Of a stretch of 64,000 bases of DNA, positions 26,437-35,676 are shown in pieces. This stretch comes from DASQPR01 sp963836785. GTDB lineage: Bacteria > Actinomycetota > Actinomycetes > Mycobacteriales > Micromonosporaceae. Location: contig CAWIKW010000025.1 in NCBI GenBank assembly GCA_963836785.1, positions 310,001 to 374,000 of the forward strand. The letters are read 5' to 3'. The notes under the pieces were generated by a model. It was given only the letters and a program-made list of their open reading frames with translations. It did not search any database and had not been told where the DNA came from. Position 1 is the first letter of the stretch, and each line of letters opens with the position of its first letter. The position numbers and the translations under genes are program-made.

Positions 26437-26943
26437 GTGAGCCACGATTCCCACTCCCGCCACGTCGCGGACGACCCGGATGTCGTACGGCTGCGCGCGC
26501 AGGCGAGGTTGCATGACGGCGTCGTACCGGTTCCGTTTCTCGGAACGACCTGGCAGCGACGCGGTGCCGCGTACTGGCGGCGGCGAGTCGGCGCCGCGAT
26601 CCTGCTCATCGTCGCGACGCTGTTCGTCGGTGCGATCGCGGCATCGTTCACCGCCGGGATCATCGCCGGCATCGGACACCAGCCTGCGGGGATCGTCGCC
26701 GGGACGGTCTACGCGCTGGTCGCGATACCTGGCTTCATCGACGGCCGGCGGCGGGTCGCGAAGGCACCCATCGACAATCGTGGACGAGCTCCGCGTACGG
26801 CCGTGCCGTTCGGTTGCCTGGCACTGATCTTGGCGCCGTTCTCGTTCGGGCTGGTGTTGGCCGTGCTGCTTTCAATGTTCGGCCGCGACTTCACCGGCGA
26901 ACGCCGCGCGCGCGAGATCACCACGAGCCTCCGGCCCGCGTAG
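26437..26943 (+). CDS. Membrane protein, last gene of WXG cluster
   Basis: A 168-aa protein with a charged N-terminus, two central transmembrane helices (about residues 50-90), a short basic loop and a third helix near residue 130-150. Unknown family. It lies 34 bases after the WXG gene on the same strand. Its position suggests it belongs to that cluster, possibly as membrane anchor or immunity protein; this is inference. Confidence 0.6.
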   Translation: MSHDSHSRHVADDPDVVRLRAQARLHDGVVPVPFLGTTWQRRGAAYWRRRVGAAILLIVATLFVGAIAASFTAGIIAGIGHQPAGIVAGTVYALVAIPGFIDGRRRVAKAPIDNRGRAPRTAVPFGCLALILAPFSFGLVLAVLLSMFGRDFTGERRAREITTSLRPA

Positions 26944-27095
26944 CCGAACTCGTCGGCCGGCCGGGCAGCCGGTCCCAGCCAAGCGGCGACGACCAATTTC
27001 CGGGGAGCCGTTCCATGTCAGACCCCGATGGTGTCTTTACATGTGACCGCCGGTGAATCAGGTGCCACCGGACCGACAGGACGTGAGGAGCTGAC

Positions 27096-27470
27096 ATGGC
27101 CGAGAGCAGCGCCGCCCGCGAGATCGCGATCGCCTACTACGACGCATGGACGAGCAAGGACATCGATCTCGCGATGTCTTACTTCGCCGACGACGTCGTT
27201 TGCGACGCACCGGCCGGGCGCATCGAGGGTATTGCCGCCTATCGGGAGTTTCTGGGCCCGTTCACGCAGATCCTCCTCGACGCCAACCTCATCGCCGCGT
27301 TCGGAGACGACACGACCGCCGTGCTCATCTACGACACGCGGACCGTACCGGTGCCGGACGCACCGGGCGCCGAGTGCTTGACCGTTGCCGACGGGAAGAT
27401 CGTCCACAACCGGTTCATCTTCGACCGCCTGCCGTTCGCGGAAGCCCGCCGACCAAGCACCGAGCCCTGA
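27096..27470 (+). CDS. SnoaL-like / NTF2 superfamily protein
   Basis: A 124-aa protein with the NTF2-fold pattern: a helix (AAREIAIAYYDAWTSKDIDL), FADDVVCDAPAGRIEGIAAYREFLGPF, and beta strands ending VADGKIVHNRFIFD. Members range from isomerases and cyclases to ligand-binding proteins. ATG 27096 with GAGGAG upstream. The substrate is unknown. Confidence 0.78.
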   Translation: MAESSAAREIAIAYYDAWTSKDIDLAMSYFADDVVCDAPAGRIEGIAAYREFLGPFTQILLDANLIAAFGDDTTAVLIYDTRTVPVPDAPGAECLTVADGKIVHNRFIFDRLPFAEARRPSTEP

Positions 27471-27489
27471 GCCGCGCGACCGGCAACGG

Positions 27490-28254
27490 CTACGAGAAGG
27501 GTGTCTGGGGCCGGTCCAGCAACACGCCATCGAGGTAGATGTCGACCTTTTCGTTGTAGAACGCGATCAGCCCGGCGATCGGCAACAACTGCCGGGTCGG
27601 GAAGTCGTACGTCCAGGCGAGGTCGGGGTAGGTCTGACCCTTCACCTCGACCGTCCAGTAGCCGGTCGTTCGGCCCTTGTACGGGCAGGCCGTCTCGGTC
27701 TTGGTCGGCCGGAGGTGATCGAAGTTCACGGTCGTCCGGTCGAGGTAGTAACGCGTCGGCAGCCCGGTCTCGAAAACCATCACGGGCGACGACGACTCGG
27801 CCAGCACAACGCCGTCGAGTTCGAGATGGACGAGACGATTGGACCGCAGCGCGTCGACGCGCGAATAGGGGCTTCGCGGGTGCACGAAGACCTCTTCATC
27901 CTCCTCGTACCACGCGTCGAGCGCGGCCCAGTCGAATCGGACGTAGCCGTCGAGCCCTTCGAGCGCATCCGGACCGAAGAGCCAAGCGGTGCCCGGCCGA
28001 TCGATTCCGCCGGCCCGCAGGCCGTACCGGCGCGCGGTGCCGCGGCGCAGGTGCTGCGAGTGATCTTCATCGATGACGTAGCGGCGATCGATGTCCGCGT
28101 AGGGGATGTAGTACTGCGGGAAGTGCGGGTGTTCCCAGACGTACACGGCTCGCGTGGTATCGAAGACCACCGCGTTGTCGAGCATCCCGCGGATCCGCCG
28201 CGGCGCGGGCTCAATGTGGTCGGTGGCGACGATGCTCGCCGGATAGTCACGCAT
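27490..28254 (-). CDS. DUF427 domain protein, two copies of the domain
   Basis: A 254-aa protein with two DUF427 modules: one around residues 20-60 (GMLDNAVVFDTTRAVYVWEHP) and the other around 150-250 (ETGLPTRYYLDRTTVNFDHL, CPYKGRTTGYW). The CPYKG motif and conserved tyrosines are typical. The function of the family is not established. ATG 28254 is preferred after GGAGGCACC. Confidence 0.82.
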   Translation of the reverse strand: MRDYPASIVATDHIEPAPRRIRGMLDNAVVFDTTRAVYVWEHPHFPQYYIPYADIDRRYVIDEDHSQHLRRGTARRYGLRAGGIDRPGTAWLFGPDALEGLDGYVRFDWAALDAWYEEDEEVFVHPRSPYSRVDALRSNRLVHLELDGVVLAESSSPVMVFETGLPTRYYLDRTTVNFDHLRPTKTETACPYKGRTTGYWTVEVKGQTYPDLAWTYDFPTRQLLPIAGLIAFYNEKVDIYLDGVLLDRPQTPFS

Positions 28255-28356
28255 GGTGCCTCCTCCAGGGCCAGCCACCAACCTACGTCGGGAGCGCCCA
28301 ATCGTCCGGGAAACGTCCCGACGTGCGACGGCGGTACGACTCGACGTTCGTTGCCG

Positions 28357-29061
28357 TCAGCTCGTCGGCTTCCGCACCGCGAAGAGCACATAGCCGTACG
28401 TCAATCCGAGCGCGTCCGGGTGCGCGGTAAGCCACGGGTCGGCGACATCGGCCGGGAATTCGAGACGTAGCACGGCTTCGATGTCGGCGCGTGTCTCAAA
28501 TGCCCAACGGCTCATCACCTCGACCCGGTCCGCGCCGCGCGCAGCCCACCAGGCATCGGTGGTGTCGGCGCTACCCTGCGGCACCGCCCACGGCGAGGCG
28601 GCGAGGAGGTCGGCGAATTCGCCGGCCCGCTGATCGTTGTCGACGACCACGAGGCTGCCGCCGGGCTGGAGGATCCGCATGACCTCGGCCAGGCCGGCTT
28701 CGACGCCGGGCGGAAAGAAGTACGCGAAGCGCGCGTGCACCACGTCCACCGTGGCGTCGTCGAGCGGGATGTGCTCGGCCGATCCGGTGACCACGGGCAC
28801 GCGCGCGTCCCGGTCGGCGGCCAACGGCACGAGGCGCTCGTCCGGTTCGATGCCGATGACGCGGGCGGCCTCGTCGGCGTAGCGCGGCAGCCAGAAGCCG
28901 CTGCCGCAACCGAGATCGACCAGCGTCCGACCCCGCCACGGCGCCAGTTCACGCATTGCCGCGAGGACGAGCCCGTCCGGATCGAGAGCCCGATTCTCGA
29001 TCTCGTACACGTCGGGATTGCCGCCCTGGTTGCCGGCCGGGCTGAAGTCGCTGAACGTCAC
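28357..29061 (-). CDS. Class I SAM-dependent methyltransferase
   Basis: A 234-aa enzyme with motif I LVDLGCGSGFWL, IGIEPDERL and a VDVVHARFAYFF segment before motif IV, of the Methyltransf_11 type. GTG 29061 is chosen because it precedes the conserved start TFSDFSPAGNQGG; a TTG 14 codons upstream is the alternative. The acceptor is unknown. It is followed by the phosphatase-family gene upstream on the same strand. Confidence 0.78.
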   Translation of the reverse strand: MTFSDFSPAGNQGGNPDVYEIENRALDPDGLVLAAMRELAPWRGRTLVDLGCGSGFWLPRYADEAARVIGIEPDERLVPLAADRDARVPVVTGSAEHIPLDDATVDVVHARFAYFFPPGVEAGLAEVMRILQPGGSLVVVDNDQRAGEFADLLAASPWAVPQGSADTTDAWWAARGADRVEVMSRWAFETRADIEAVLRLEFPADVADPWLTAHPDALGLTYGYVLFAVRKPTS

Positions 29062-29162
29062 CCGGGCGATGCTGCCGGCCGGCGGTCGCGCGTGGCAACG
29101 CAATTAGCCGGTCGGGCGCCTGCGACCCGCGTCGAGAACACCGAGCGGTGGCAGCCGTACCG

Positions 29163-29792
29163 CTAAACGATCTTGAAGTTGAATCGCACCAACGCCCAGC
29201 GCGCCGGTGGCCACTGGGTCGGATCGTCGTCGGTGACCCACTCGGTGATCGACGCATCGTCCACGATCAGGTCGAACGGTCGGTACACGCCCAGCAGTCC
29301 GAGCGCGTGGAACGTGACGTTGACCGTTTCGGCGTGGGCGACGATGACCACGGTCCCGCCCCGATGACGGTCCGCAATGTCGACAATGGCGCGGCTGGTG
29401 CGGGTGACGAGGTCGGCCCACGACTCGTTGCCGACCTGGAATGGTCGGTAGACGCCACCGCCGGCGAGCCCGAACCGCTCGTTCATCTCAACCACCGGCA
29501 AGCCGTCGATGTGGTCGGGGACGTGCCAGGTGCACAGGCCGCAGTCGGTCGTCACCGACACGCCGAGCATTTCCGCGATCGGCGCCGCGGTCTGGATCGC
29601 GCGCGGCAGCGTCGATGCGTAGACGGCGACATCGCGACTCCCGGCGGCCTCCGCGGACAATCGGTGGGCAAGGCTTGCGGCCTGTGCCTGGCCGCGTTCG
29701 GTCAGCCCGCGACAACCGCGAGGTCCGCCCACCACGCCCTGCGCCTTGTGCACCGACTCGCCGTGTCGGACAAACACCATGCGGGTACGCAT
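29163..29792 (-). CDS. Histidine phosphatase family protein
   Basis: A 209-aa enzyme with the catalytic R9-H-G-E motif near the N-terminus and the second His in VIVAHAETVN, plus YASTLPRAIQTA. It belongs to the phosphoglycerate-mutase-like branch that uses a phosphohistidine intermediate to remove phosphate. The substrate is unknown. ATG at 29792. Confidence 0.86.
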   Translation of the reverse strand: MRTRMVFVRHGESVHKAQGVVGGPRGCRGLTERGQAQAASLAHRLSAEAAGSRDVAVYASTLPRAIQTAAPIAEMLGVSVTTDCGLCTWHVPDHIDGLPVVEMNERFGLAGGGVYRPFQVGNESWADLVTRTSRAIVDIADRHRGGTVVIVAHAETVNVTFHALGLLGVYRPFDLIVDDASITEWVTDDDPTQWPPARWALVRFNFKIV

Positions 29793-29826
29793 CGACCGAC
29801 CGTACCGCCCGCCGCGACGAGTCGCG

Positions 29827-31041
29827 TCAGTCGTCGATCGCGGCGTAGGCCGATGTCCAGAAGTCGCGGCAGACCGCCGGCGGATCCGGGCTGGTCCAGG
29901 CCTGTTGGGTCAGCAGGATGGTCACCGTGCCTTCGGCCGGGTCGTTGCGCCAGGTCGAACCGAGGCCACCGTCCCAGCCGTACGAGCCGATCGACGTGTA
30001 GGCATCCGTGCGTCGGGTCGCCACGGCCACGCCGAAGCCCCAGCCGTAGCGGTCGAAGAATCCCGGCACGAGGGCCGCCTTCGACTTCTGCGCCGGCGTC
30101 AACTGGTCGCTCGTCATCAGTTGCACGGATGGTCGGGACAGGATCCGTACGTCGCCGTGGCGGCCACCGCCCAGCACCATCTGCGCGAACGCTAGGTAAT
30201 CGTCGGCGGTCGACACGAGCCCGCCGGCGCCGGACGCAAACGCTGGCGGCCGGCTCCAGTCGCCGGTGGCAGCCTCGTCGTACACCTGCGATGCGCCGGT
30301 CTCGAATTCCATCCCGTAGCCGGTCGCGAGCCGGTCAAGTTTCGCCGCCGGCACGCTGAAGCTCGTGTCGAACATGCCCAGCGGTTCGAAGATCCGGTCG
30401 TGCAGGAACGTCTCGAACGACTGACCGGATGCCCGCGCGATTAGCGCACCCAGCACGTCGGACCCCGTGTTGTAGAGCCAACGCTCGCCGGGCTGATACA
30501 TCAGCGGCAGTTCGCCGAGCAGGCGGAGCCACTCGTCCTGCGGTGGGAATTCCGATGGCCGCGGCGGCCCGAGGCCGATGTGACGCTCCTGCGCTTCGGC
30601 GAGGATCGGATAGGCGTCCGGCCGGACCATCAGCTGACCGAAACCCATCGTGAACGTGAGCAAATCCCGTACGGTGACCGGTCGCGTCGCCGGCACGGTG
30701 TCATCGAGCGGCGCGTCGAGACTCGCGAGGACCTGGCGATCGGCGAGTTCGGGCAGCAGCCGGTCGACGGGCTCGTCGAGTCGCAGGGCGCACTCCTCGA
30801 CGAGGATCATCGTCGCTACCGCCGTGACCGGCTTCGTCATCGACGAGATGCGGAAGATCGAGTCGCGCCGTACCGGGCCACCGGCGCCACCAGCGGCCAG
30901 CGTGCCGAGCGCGTCGATGTGTACGTACCCGTGGCGGCTCACGAGCGCGACCAGGCCGGGGATCTCGCCACGGTCGACGTAGCCGCCGAGTACGTCGCGC
31001 ATGCGGTCGAGCCGTGGCATCGACAATCCGCCGAGACTCAT
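29827..31041 (-). CDS. Beta-lactamase-related serine hydrolase
   Basis: A 404-aa class C-like protein with the catalytic S67-M-T-K70 motif, a Tyr-containing LYNTGSDVLG motif and GYGWDGGLGSTW near the C-terminus. These place it in the EstB/class C beta-lactamase family, which includes esterases, DD-peptidases and transferases. No signal peptide, so cytoplasmic esterase activity is more likely than antibiotic resistance. ATG 31041 has GGGAG upstream; Met8 is an alternative. It converges with nothing and lies 103 bases after the B12-binding-type gene on the same strand. Confidence 0.86.
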   Translation of the reverse strand: MSLGGLSMPRLDRMRDVLGGYVDRGEIPGLVALVSRHGYVHIDALGTLAAGGAGGPVRRDSIFRISSMTKPVTAVATMILVEECALRLDEPVDRLLPELADRQVLASLDAPLDDTVPATRPVTVRDLLTFTMGFGQLMVRPDAYPILAEAQERHIGLGPPRPSEFPPQDEWLRLLGELPLMYQPGERWLYNTGSDVLGALIARASGQSFETFLHDRIFEPLGMFDTSFSVPAAKLDRLATGYGMEFETGASQVYDEAATGDWSRPPAFASGAGGLVSTADDYLAFAQMVLGGGRHGDVRILSRPSVQLMTSDQLTPAQKSKAALVPGFFDRYGWGFGVAVATRRTDAYTSIGSYGWDGGLGSTWRNDPAEGTVTILLTQQAWTSPDPPAVCRDFWTSAYAAIDD

Positions 31042-31144
31042 CCGGTCGCTCCCTCGAACCCGGCCCGGCAACGGTGCCGGTGCGGTCGTTGCCGATCCTC
31101 CCACCACCCGCCGACTCCCGCCGGGCAACGATCGGCGGCGGCGC

Positions 31145-32044
31145 TTACGTGGCGGCGGCCTCGCTGACACGGCGGGCATCGGATGTCGGGCGGCCGGCGA
31201 GCACGGCCGCGAGGATCTCGGCTCCATCGACGACACGTGGTCCGGGGCGGTTGAAGTACGCCGGCCCGTCGACCACCCAGACCCGGTCGTTGCGAACGGC
31301 CGGGACGTCGGCCCAGCCCGGCCACCGCCGGGCAACGTCGAGTTCGGCGATCGTCCGGTCGGGCGAGAATCCGCACGGGCCGAACACCATGACGTCGGGC
31401 GCGAGGCGGCGTACGTCATCCCAGTGTTGCGGCACGCTGTGCTCGCCCGGACCGAGCACGAGCGGACGGCCACCGGCGGCGGCGATCTGTTCGGGCACCC
31501 AGTGACCGCCTGGCATCAGCGGATCGAGCCACTCGACGAAGAACACGCCGGGACCGTCGTCGCGCGGCCCGGGCAGATCCGCGAGCCGGCGTTCCGCATC
31601 GGCGCAGACGCGGTCGGCCGCGTCACGTGCACCGATCAAGTCGCCGACCGTACGGATCGTCGTGAGGATTTCGGCGATCGTGCCCGGCTGCAACGAGACG
31701 ACGCGGGTGTCGAGGTCCATCACCCGTACGGCGTCGTTCACCGTCCGATATGACACGGCACACACATCGCAGAGATCCTGAGTCAAGATCAGATCTGGCG
31801 CCAGAGCCGACAAGACATCATGATCCAGTTGATAGATCGACGAACCGCGATGGGCGCCGGACACCGAGTCGGATATCTCGCGGCTGCTCAGGTGTTCATC
31901 GAGCGTCGTTTTCGTGACGACCGGCACGGCGTCAAGGTCGCCGGGCGGCCAGTCGCATTCGTGGGTTCGCCCGACCAATTGGTCGGTGGCACCGAGCGAC
32001 GCGACGATATCGGTCGCCGCCGGCAACAACGACACGATCCGCAT
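31145..32044 (-). CDS. Cobalamin-binding (BtuF-like) protein without signal peptide
   Basis: A 299-aa protein of the periplasmic-binding-type III fold: RIVSLLPAATDIVASLGATDQLVGRTHECDWP-like start (conserved SLLPAATD and THECD), LILTQDLCDVCAVSY and FVEWLDPLMPGGHWVPEQ. These are typical of the stand-alone cytosolic ABC-substrate-binding family that binds B12-type corrinoids. No lipobox or signal peptide and no transporter genes beside it, so the role may be intracellular corrinoid handling. ATG 32044 follows GCGGGGG. Confidence 0.84.
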   Translation of the reverse strand: MRIVSLLPAATDIVASLGATDQLVGRTHECDWPPGDLDAVPVVTKTTLDEHLSSREISDSVSGAHRGSSIYQLDHDVLSALAPDLILTQDLCDVCAVSYRTVNDAVRVMDLDTRVVSLQPGTIAEILTTIRTVGDLIGARDAADRVCADAERRLADLPGPRDDGPGVFFVEWLDPLMPGGHWVPEQIAAAGGRPLVLGPGEHSVPQHWDDVRRLAPDVMVFGPCGFSPDRTIAELDVARRWPGWADVPAVRNDRVWVVDGPAYFNRPGPRVVDGAEILAAVLAGRPTSDARRVSEAAAT

Positions 32045-32265
32045 CACAGCCCCCGCCATCCGTTCCGCCACCGCGTCCGGCGGTCATCGTCAGCGTATCG
32101 ACGGCTCGTCGTTGGCCGGCCTCCGGCACGCCACCGGCCAGCGCCGGGCGCACCTCGATCGGACCGGGGCCGCGGGAATGTCCGGCCCGGGTCCGCTGTT
32201 CCAGTGTCGAACCGGTTGCCAGGCAACGCGAATAGCGGCCGGTGGACACGGAAAGGGAGTGTCAC

Positions 32266-32388
32266 ATGAAGGTCCGTACATCGATTCGGTCGCTCAAGTC
32301 GCGGCCCGGTTCGGTCGTCATCCGCCGGCACGGCCGGGTGCGCGTCATCAACCGGCGCGATCCGCGCTGGAACGCCCGACAGGGCTGA
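32266..32388 (+). CDS. rpmJ: 50S ribosomal protein L36, zinc-free (C-minus) form
   Basis: A 40-residue protein: MKVRTSIRSLKS, then a basic RRHGRVRVINRRDPRW stretch. It matches L36 but lacks the Cys/His zinc ligands of the standard form, so it is the alternative paralogue used when zinc is scarce. AAAGGGAG lies just upstream of ATG 32266. It stands alone, far from the usual ribosomal operon. Zur control would be expected, but I found no convincing Zur box. Confidence 0.9.
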   Translation: MKVRTSIRSLKSRPGSVVIRRHGRVRVINRRDPRWNARQG

Positions 32389-32638
32389 CCAACCGCCCGC
32401 GCGGCCGGCAGTTAGTCGAGCCACCTGGCGCGGCGACCACATATATCGCAGCATCTACGGCCGGGCCGGCCGGATCGTCGATTCGATCCAGCCGGCCCGG
32501 TCTTCGTGTGTCATGATCCGCCAGGCCGGACGATTGGTGTCGTTGCAGCGACGCGGATCGTCCACACCGGTGGATCTTGCCGCCGACAGCCGCATCGTGT
32601 CGTGTCGCGCCGCGTCGACTTCAGACCGGGCTTCCACG

Positions 32639-33301
32639 TCAGACCGGGGCGAGACGGCTTGCGAACGCGCGCGCCGCGGCGCCGGGATCCTCGGCGTCGG
32701 TGATCGCACGTACGACGACAACCCGGCGGGCGCCCCGGGCGATGACCTCGTCGAGGCGGTCGATGTTTTCGACGCCGCCGATGGCGTACCAGGGGATGCT
32801 GTCCGTCGTAGCGACGGCCGAGGCGTGCTCGATCAGCGAGAGCCCCGCGGCCGGCCGCCCCGGTTTGGTTGGCGTGACCCAGGTCGGGCCGGCGCAGGCG
32901 TAATCGACGCCACCCTCGACGAGCGCCGCGTCAAACTGTTCCGGCGAGTGCGTCGAGCGACCGATGATCGGCTCATCGCCGACAATGTCGCGAGCGATCG
33001 GTACGGGCAGGTCGTCCTGCCCGAGATGAAGCACCGGGGCACGACTGGCCCGCGCGATGTCGGCGCGGTCGTTGACCGCGAAGAGCTTGCCGTGACGCTC
33101 CGCCGCGGCCGCGAACGATTCGAGGTAGCGCAGCTCATCGCGCGCCTCGAGGCCCTTTTGCCGGAGTTGCACGATGTCGACGCCGCCGGCGAGGACGGCG
33201 TCCAGGAAGTTATCCAGATCACCCTGTCGTTCGCGGGCGTCTGTGCACAGATAGAGCCGTGCCTGGGCAAACGTGGTGCGGACCGGTGATGCGTGGACCA
33301 T
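32639..33301 (-). CDS. thiE: Thiamine-phosphate synthase ThiE
   Basis: A 220-aa enzyme that couples HMP-pyrophosphate and the thiazole phosphate to give thiamine phosphate. Signature parts are ARLYLCTDAR, VDIVQLRQKGLEARD, LFAVNDRADIA, LHLGQDDLP, IIGRSTHS and PTKPGRPAAGL followed by YAIGG. ATG 33301 is chosen close to the conserved start; the frame continues to 33355. It is divergent from the thiO-thiS-thiG operon, and the TPP riboswitch between them faces only the other direction. Confidence 0.92.
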   Translation of the reverse strand: MVHASPVRTTFAQARLYLCTDARERQGDLDNFLDAVLAGGVDIVQLRQKGLEARDELRYLESFAAAAERHGKLFAVNDRADIARASRAPVLHLGQDDLPVPIARDIVGDEPIIGRSTHSPEQFDAALVEGGVDYACAGPTWVTPTKPGRPAAGLSLIEHASAVATTDSIPWYAIGGVENIDRLDEVIARGARRVVVVRAITDAEDPGAAARAFASRLAPV

Positions 33302-33356
33302 GTCCGCCGACGCTACCGGATGGAGATCTGGGCCGGTCGCGCGTATCGTTGCCACC

Positions 33357-33446
33357 GCACGGGAGCCCAGTGAACTGGGCTGAGAGGGCTGCTGGGAGCC
33401 GCCGACCGTCGAACCTGATCCGGGTAATGCCGGCGCAGGGAGTCAC
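33357..33446 (+). promoter_or_regulatory. TPP riboswitch (THI element) upstream of thiO
   Basis: Contains the conserved CTGAGAGGG pyrimidine-sensor bulge and ACCTGATCCGGGTAATGCC followed by GGCGCAGGGA, the TPP-binding core. It lies 70 bases upstream of the thiO GTG start, so thiamine pyrophosphate is expected to lower expression of thiO-thiS-thiG. Confidence 0.95.
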
Positions 33447-33515
33447 AAACCCGGACGAACCCCAGCCGCCACCGCTCGCTGCTGCATACACGCGGCATGG
33501 AGGGAAGGCGCGAGG

Positions 33516-34682
33516 GTGACGTCGAGTCGAGACGTGGTTGTCGTGGGCGCCGGTGTCATCGGCCTCGCCGTTGCCTGGCGTTGCGCCCAGCGTGGTCTCA
33601 CTGTCACCGTGATCGACGGCTCGCCGTCAACACCGGCCGGCGCATGGCACACGGCCGCCGGCATGCTCGCGCCCGTGACCGAACTGCACTACGAGGGCCG
33701 CGATCTACTCGCGCTCAATGTCGAGTCGGCTGCGCGCTATCCCGCGTTCGCGGCCGAACTCACCGACGCCGCGGGATTCGACATCGGGTACCGGACCTGT
33801 GGCACCGTGCAGGTCGCGTGGGATGCCGCCGATCTGGCCGATCTCCGGGCGCTGCACACGTTCCAAGCGAGTCTGGGCATCACGTCGGAGCTCCTCACCG
33901 GTCGCGAACTCCGCGGCGTCTCGCCCGTCCTGGCGGCGGGCCTGCCGGGCGGGCTCTGGGCCGCCGGCGATCATCAGGTCGACAACCGGCAACTCCGCGC
34001 GGCGCTGCTCGCGGCGTCTTGCCAGGCCGGTGTGGACGTACGGTCCGGCCGCGTGGCCCGGATCGACGCGACCGACGATCGGGTGTCCGGTGTCACGCTG
34101 GCCGACGGCACCCGCGTCACCGGCGGTCACACGGTGCTGGCGGCCGGCGCGTGGTCACGTGGCATCGACGGACTGCCCGAGGACGTACGGCCGCCGGTGC
34201 GACCGGTCAAGGGTCAGACGATCCGGCTGCAGGCCGCACCGGATCTGCTCGCCCACGTCATCCGCGGTTCCGTGAAGGGCCACCACGTCTACGTCGTGCC
34301 GCGCGCGAACGGTGAGCTGGTCGTCGGCGCGTCCAGCGAGGAAGCGGGATTCGATGTACGGCCGCGCGCCGGTGCCGTCTATGACCTGCTCCGCGACGCG
34401 ACCGCGCTCATCCCGGAGCTGACCGAGGTCACCTTCACCGAGGTCAGCACCAGCGTGCGACCCGGTTCGCCGGACAACGCGCCACTGATCGGTGTGACCC
34501 GACTCGATGGCCTCGTCATCGCCACCGGCCACTACCGCAACGGCATCCTGCTCACACCGGTCACCGGCGACGAAGTCACCACCCTGATCACGGACGGCAA
34601 GGTGCCGGCAATCCTCACGGCGTTCGCTCCGGACCGGTTCGCCGGTGTCCCGTCTCGCATCCGTACGGAGGCACAGCCATGA
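33516..34682 (+). CDS. thiO: Glycine oxidase ThiO
   Basis: A 388-aa FAD-dependent oxidase. It oxidises glycine to the imine needed for the thiazole ring of thiamine. The N-terminal Rossmann motif VVVVGAGVIGLAVAWR and the DAO-type C-terminal segment TSVRPGSPDNAPLIG and GHYRNGILLTP are intact. GTG 33516 follows AAGGCG. Its stop overlaps thiS (ATGA). The riboswitch-controlled operon also includes thiG. Confidence 0.93.
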   Translation: MTSSRDVVVVGAGVIGLAVAWRCAQRGLTVTVIDGSPSTPAGAWHTAAGMLAPVTELHYEGRDLLALNVESAARYPAFAAELTDAAGFDIGYRTCGTVQVAWDAADLADLRALHTFQASLGITSELLTGRELRGVSPVLAAGLPGGLWAAGDHQVDNRQLRAALLAASCQAGVDVRSGRVARIDATDDRVSGVTLADGTRVTGGHTVLAAGAWSRGIDGLPEDVRPPVRPVKGQTIRLQAAPDLLAHVIRGSVKGHHVYVVPRANGELVVGASSEEAGFDVRPRAGAVYDLLRDATALIPELTEVTFTEVSTSVRPGSPDNAPLIGVTRLDGLVIATGHYRNGILLTPVTGDEVTTLITDGKVPAILTAFAPDRFAGVPSRIRTEAQP

Positions 34683-34879
34683 TCCTGACCATCAACGGCG
34701 AGCGGCGCGAGTTCGCCGATGGTGCCACGCTCGCCGATCTCGTCGCCGCCACGTTACCGACCGATCGCGGGGTCGCGGTGGCCGTCGACGGCGAGGTCGC
34801 GCCGCGCGGCACCTGGGCCGGCGTCGCTCTCCGCGACGGGCAGGCGATCGAGTTGCTCACCGCCGTACAGGGAGGCTGA
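34679..34879 (+). CDS. thiS: Sulfur carrier protein ThiS
   Basis: A 66-aa ubiquitin-like protein ending in Gly-Gly (VQGG), the site made into a thiocarboxylate that donates sulfur to the thiazole. The start overlaps the end of thiO by four bases, and thiG starts just after it, so all three are translationally coupled. Confidence 0.94.
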   Translation: MILTINGERREFADGATLADLVAATLPTDRGVAVAVDGEVAPRGTWAGVALRDGQAIELLTAVQGG

Positions 34880-34880
34880 C

Positions 34881-35651
34881 GTGTCCGACGAACTCGTGGT
34901 GGCCGGGGAGAAGGTCGGTTCCCGCCTCATCCTCGGCACCGGTGGCGCACCGAGTATGCAGGTCATCGACGAGGTGATCGCCGCGTCCGGCACGGCACTG
35001 TGTACGGTCTCGATGCGCCGCGTCGACCCGTCGACCACCGGTTCCGTGCTCGACGTGCTGGCCCACCACGGCGTACGCGTGTTACCGAACACCGCGGGTT
35101 GCCGTACCGCTCGGGAAGCGGTGTTGACGGCGCAACTGGCCCGCGAAGCGCTCGAAACCGACTGGGTCAAGCTCGAAGTCGTCGCCGACGACGACACGCT
35201 GCTGCCCGACGCGGTCGAATTGCTGGACGCGGCCGAGCGCCTGGTCGCCGATGGATTCAAGGTCTTCCCCTACACGAACGACGACCCGATTCTGGCTCGG
35301 CGGTTGCAGCGCGTCGGGTGTGTCGCCGTCATGCCGCTCGGCGCACCGATCGGCAGCGGCCTTGGCATCCTGAACCCGCACAACATCGAGCTGATCGTGG
35401 CCGAGGCCGAGGTGCCGGTCGTCCTCGACGCGGGCGTCGGCACCGCGTCGGACGCCGCGCTGGCCATGGAACTCGGCTGCGACGCGGTGCTGCTCGCCTC
35501 GGCGGTGACCCGTGCGCAGGAGCCGGCGCTGATGGCCGCCGCGATGGCATCGGCGGTCGCCGCCGGACGTCTGGCCCGCCGCGCCGGACGGATCCCGAAA
35601 CGCGAACACGCCCGGGCGTCATCGCCGACGACCGGAATGGCTGTGCTGTAA
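34881..35651 (+). CDS. thiG: Thiazole synthase ThiG
   Basis: A 256-aa TIM-barrel enzyme. It joins deoxyxylulose phosphate, the glycine imine from ThiO and sulfur from ThiS into the thiazole phosphate. Typical parts are RLILGTGGAPSM, VSMRRVDP, LPNTAGCRTAREAV, WVKLEVVADD, VMPLGAPIGSGLGI and VVLDAGVGTASDAA. GTG 34881 has GGAGG six bases upstream. It ends before the second TPP riboswitch. Confidence 0.95.
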   Translation: MSDELVVAGEKVGSRLILGTGGAPSMQVIDEVIAASGTALCTVSMRRVDPSTTGSVLDVLAHHGVRVLPNTAGCRTAREAVLTAQLAREALETDWVKLEVVADDDTLLPDAVELLDAAERLVADGFKVFPYTNDDPILARRLQRVGCVAVMPLGAPIGSGLGILNPHNIELIVAEAEVPVVLDAGVGTASDAALAMELGCDAVLLASAVTRAQEPALMAAAMASAVAAGRLARRAGRIPKREHARASSPTTGMAVL

Positions 35652-35676
35652 CCGATCCACCCCCCACAACTAGACA

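Noticed and set aside
30000..31041. Antibiotic-resistance beta-lactamase
   Set aside because: The protein has no export signal and belongs to the broad EstB/class C-like esterase group, so resistance cannot be claimed.
32045..32265. Zur box before L36
   Set aside because: No palindrome resembling TGAAAATGATTTTCA was found; only GC-rich sequence.
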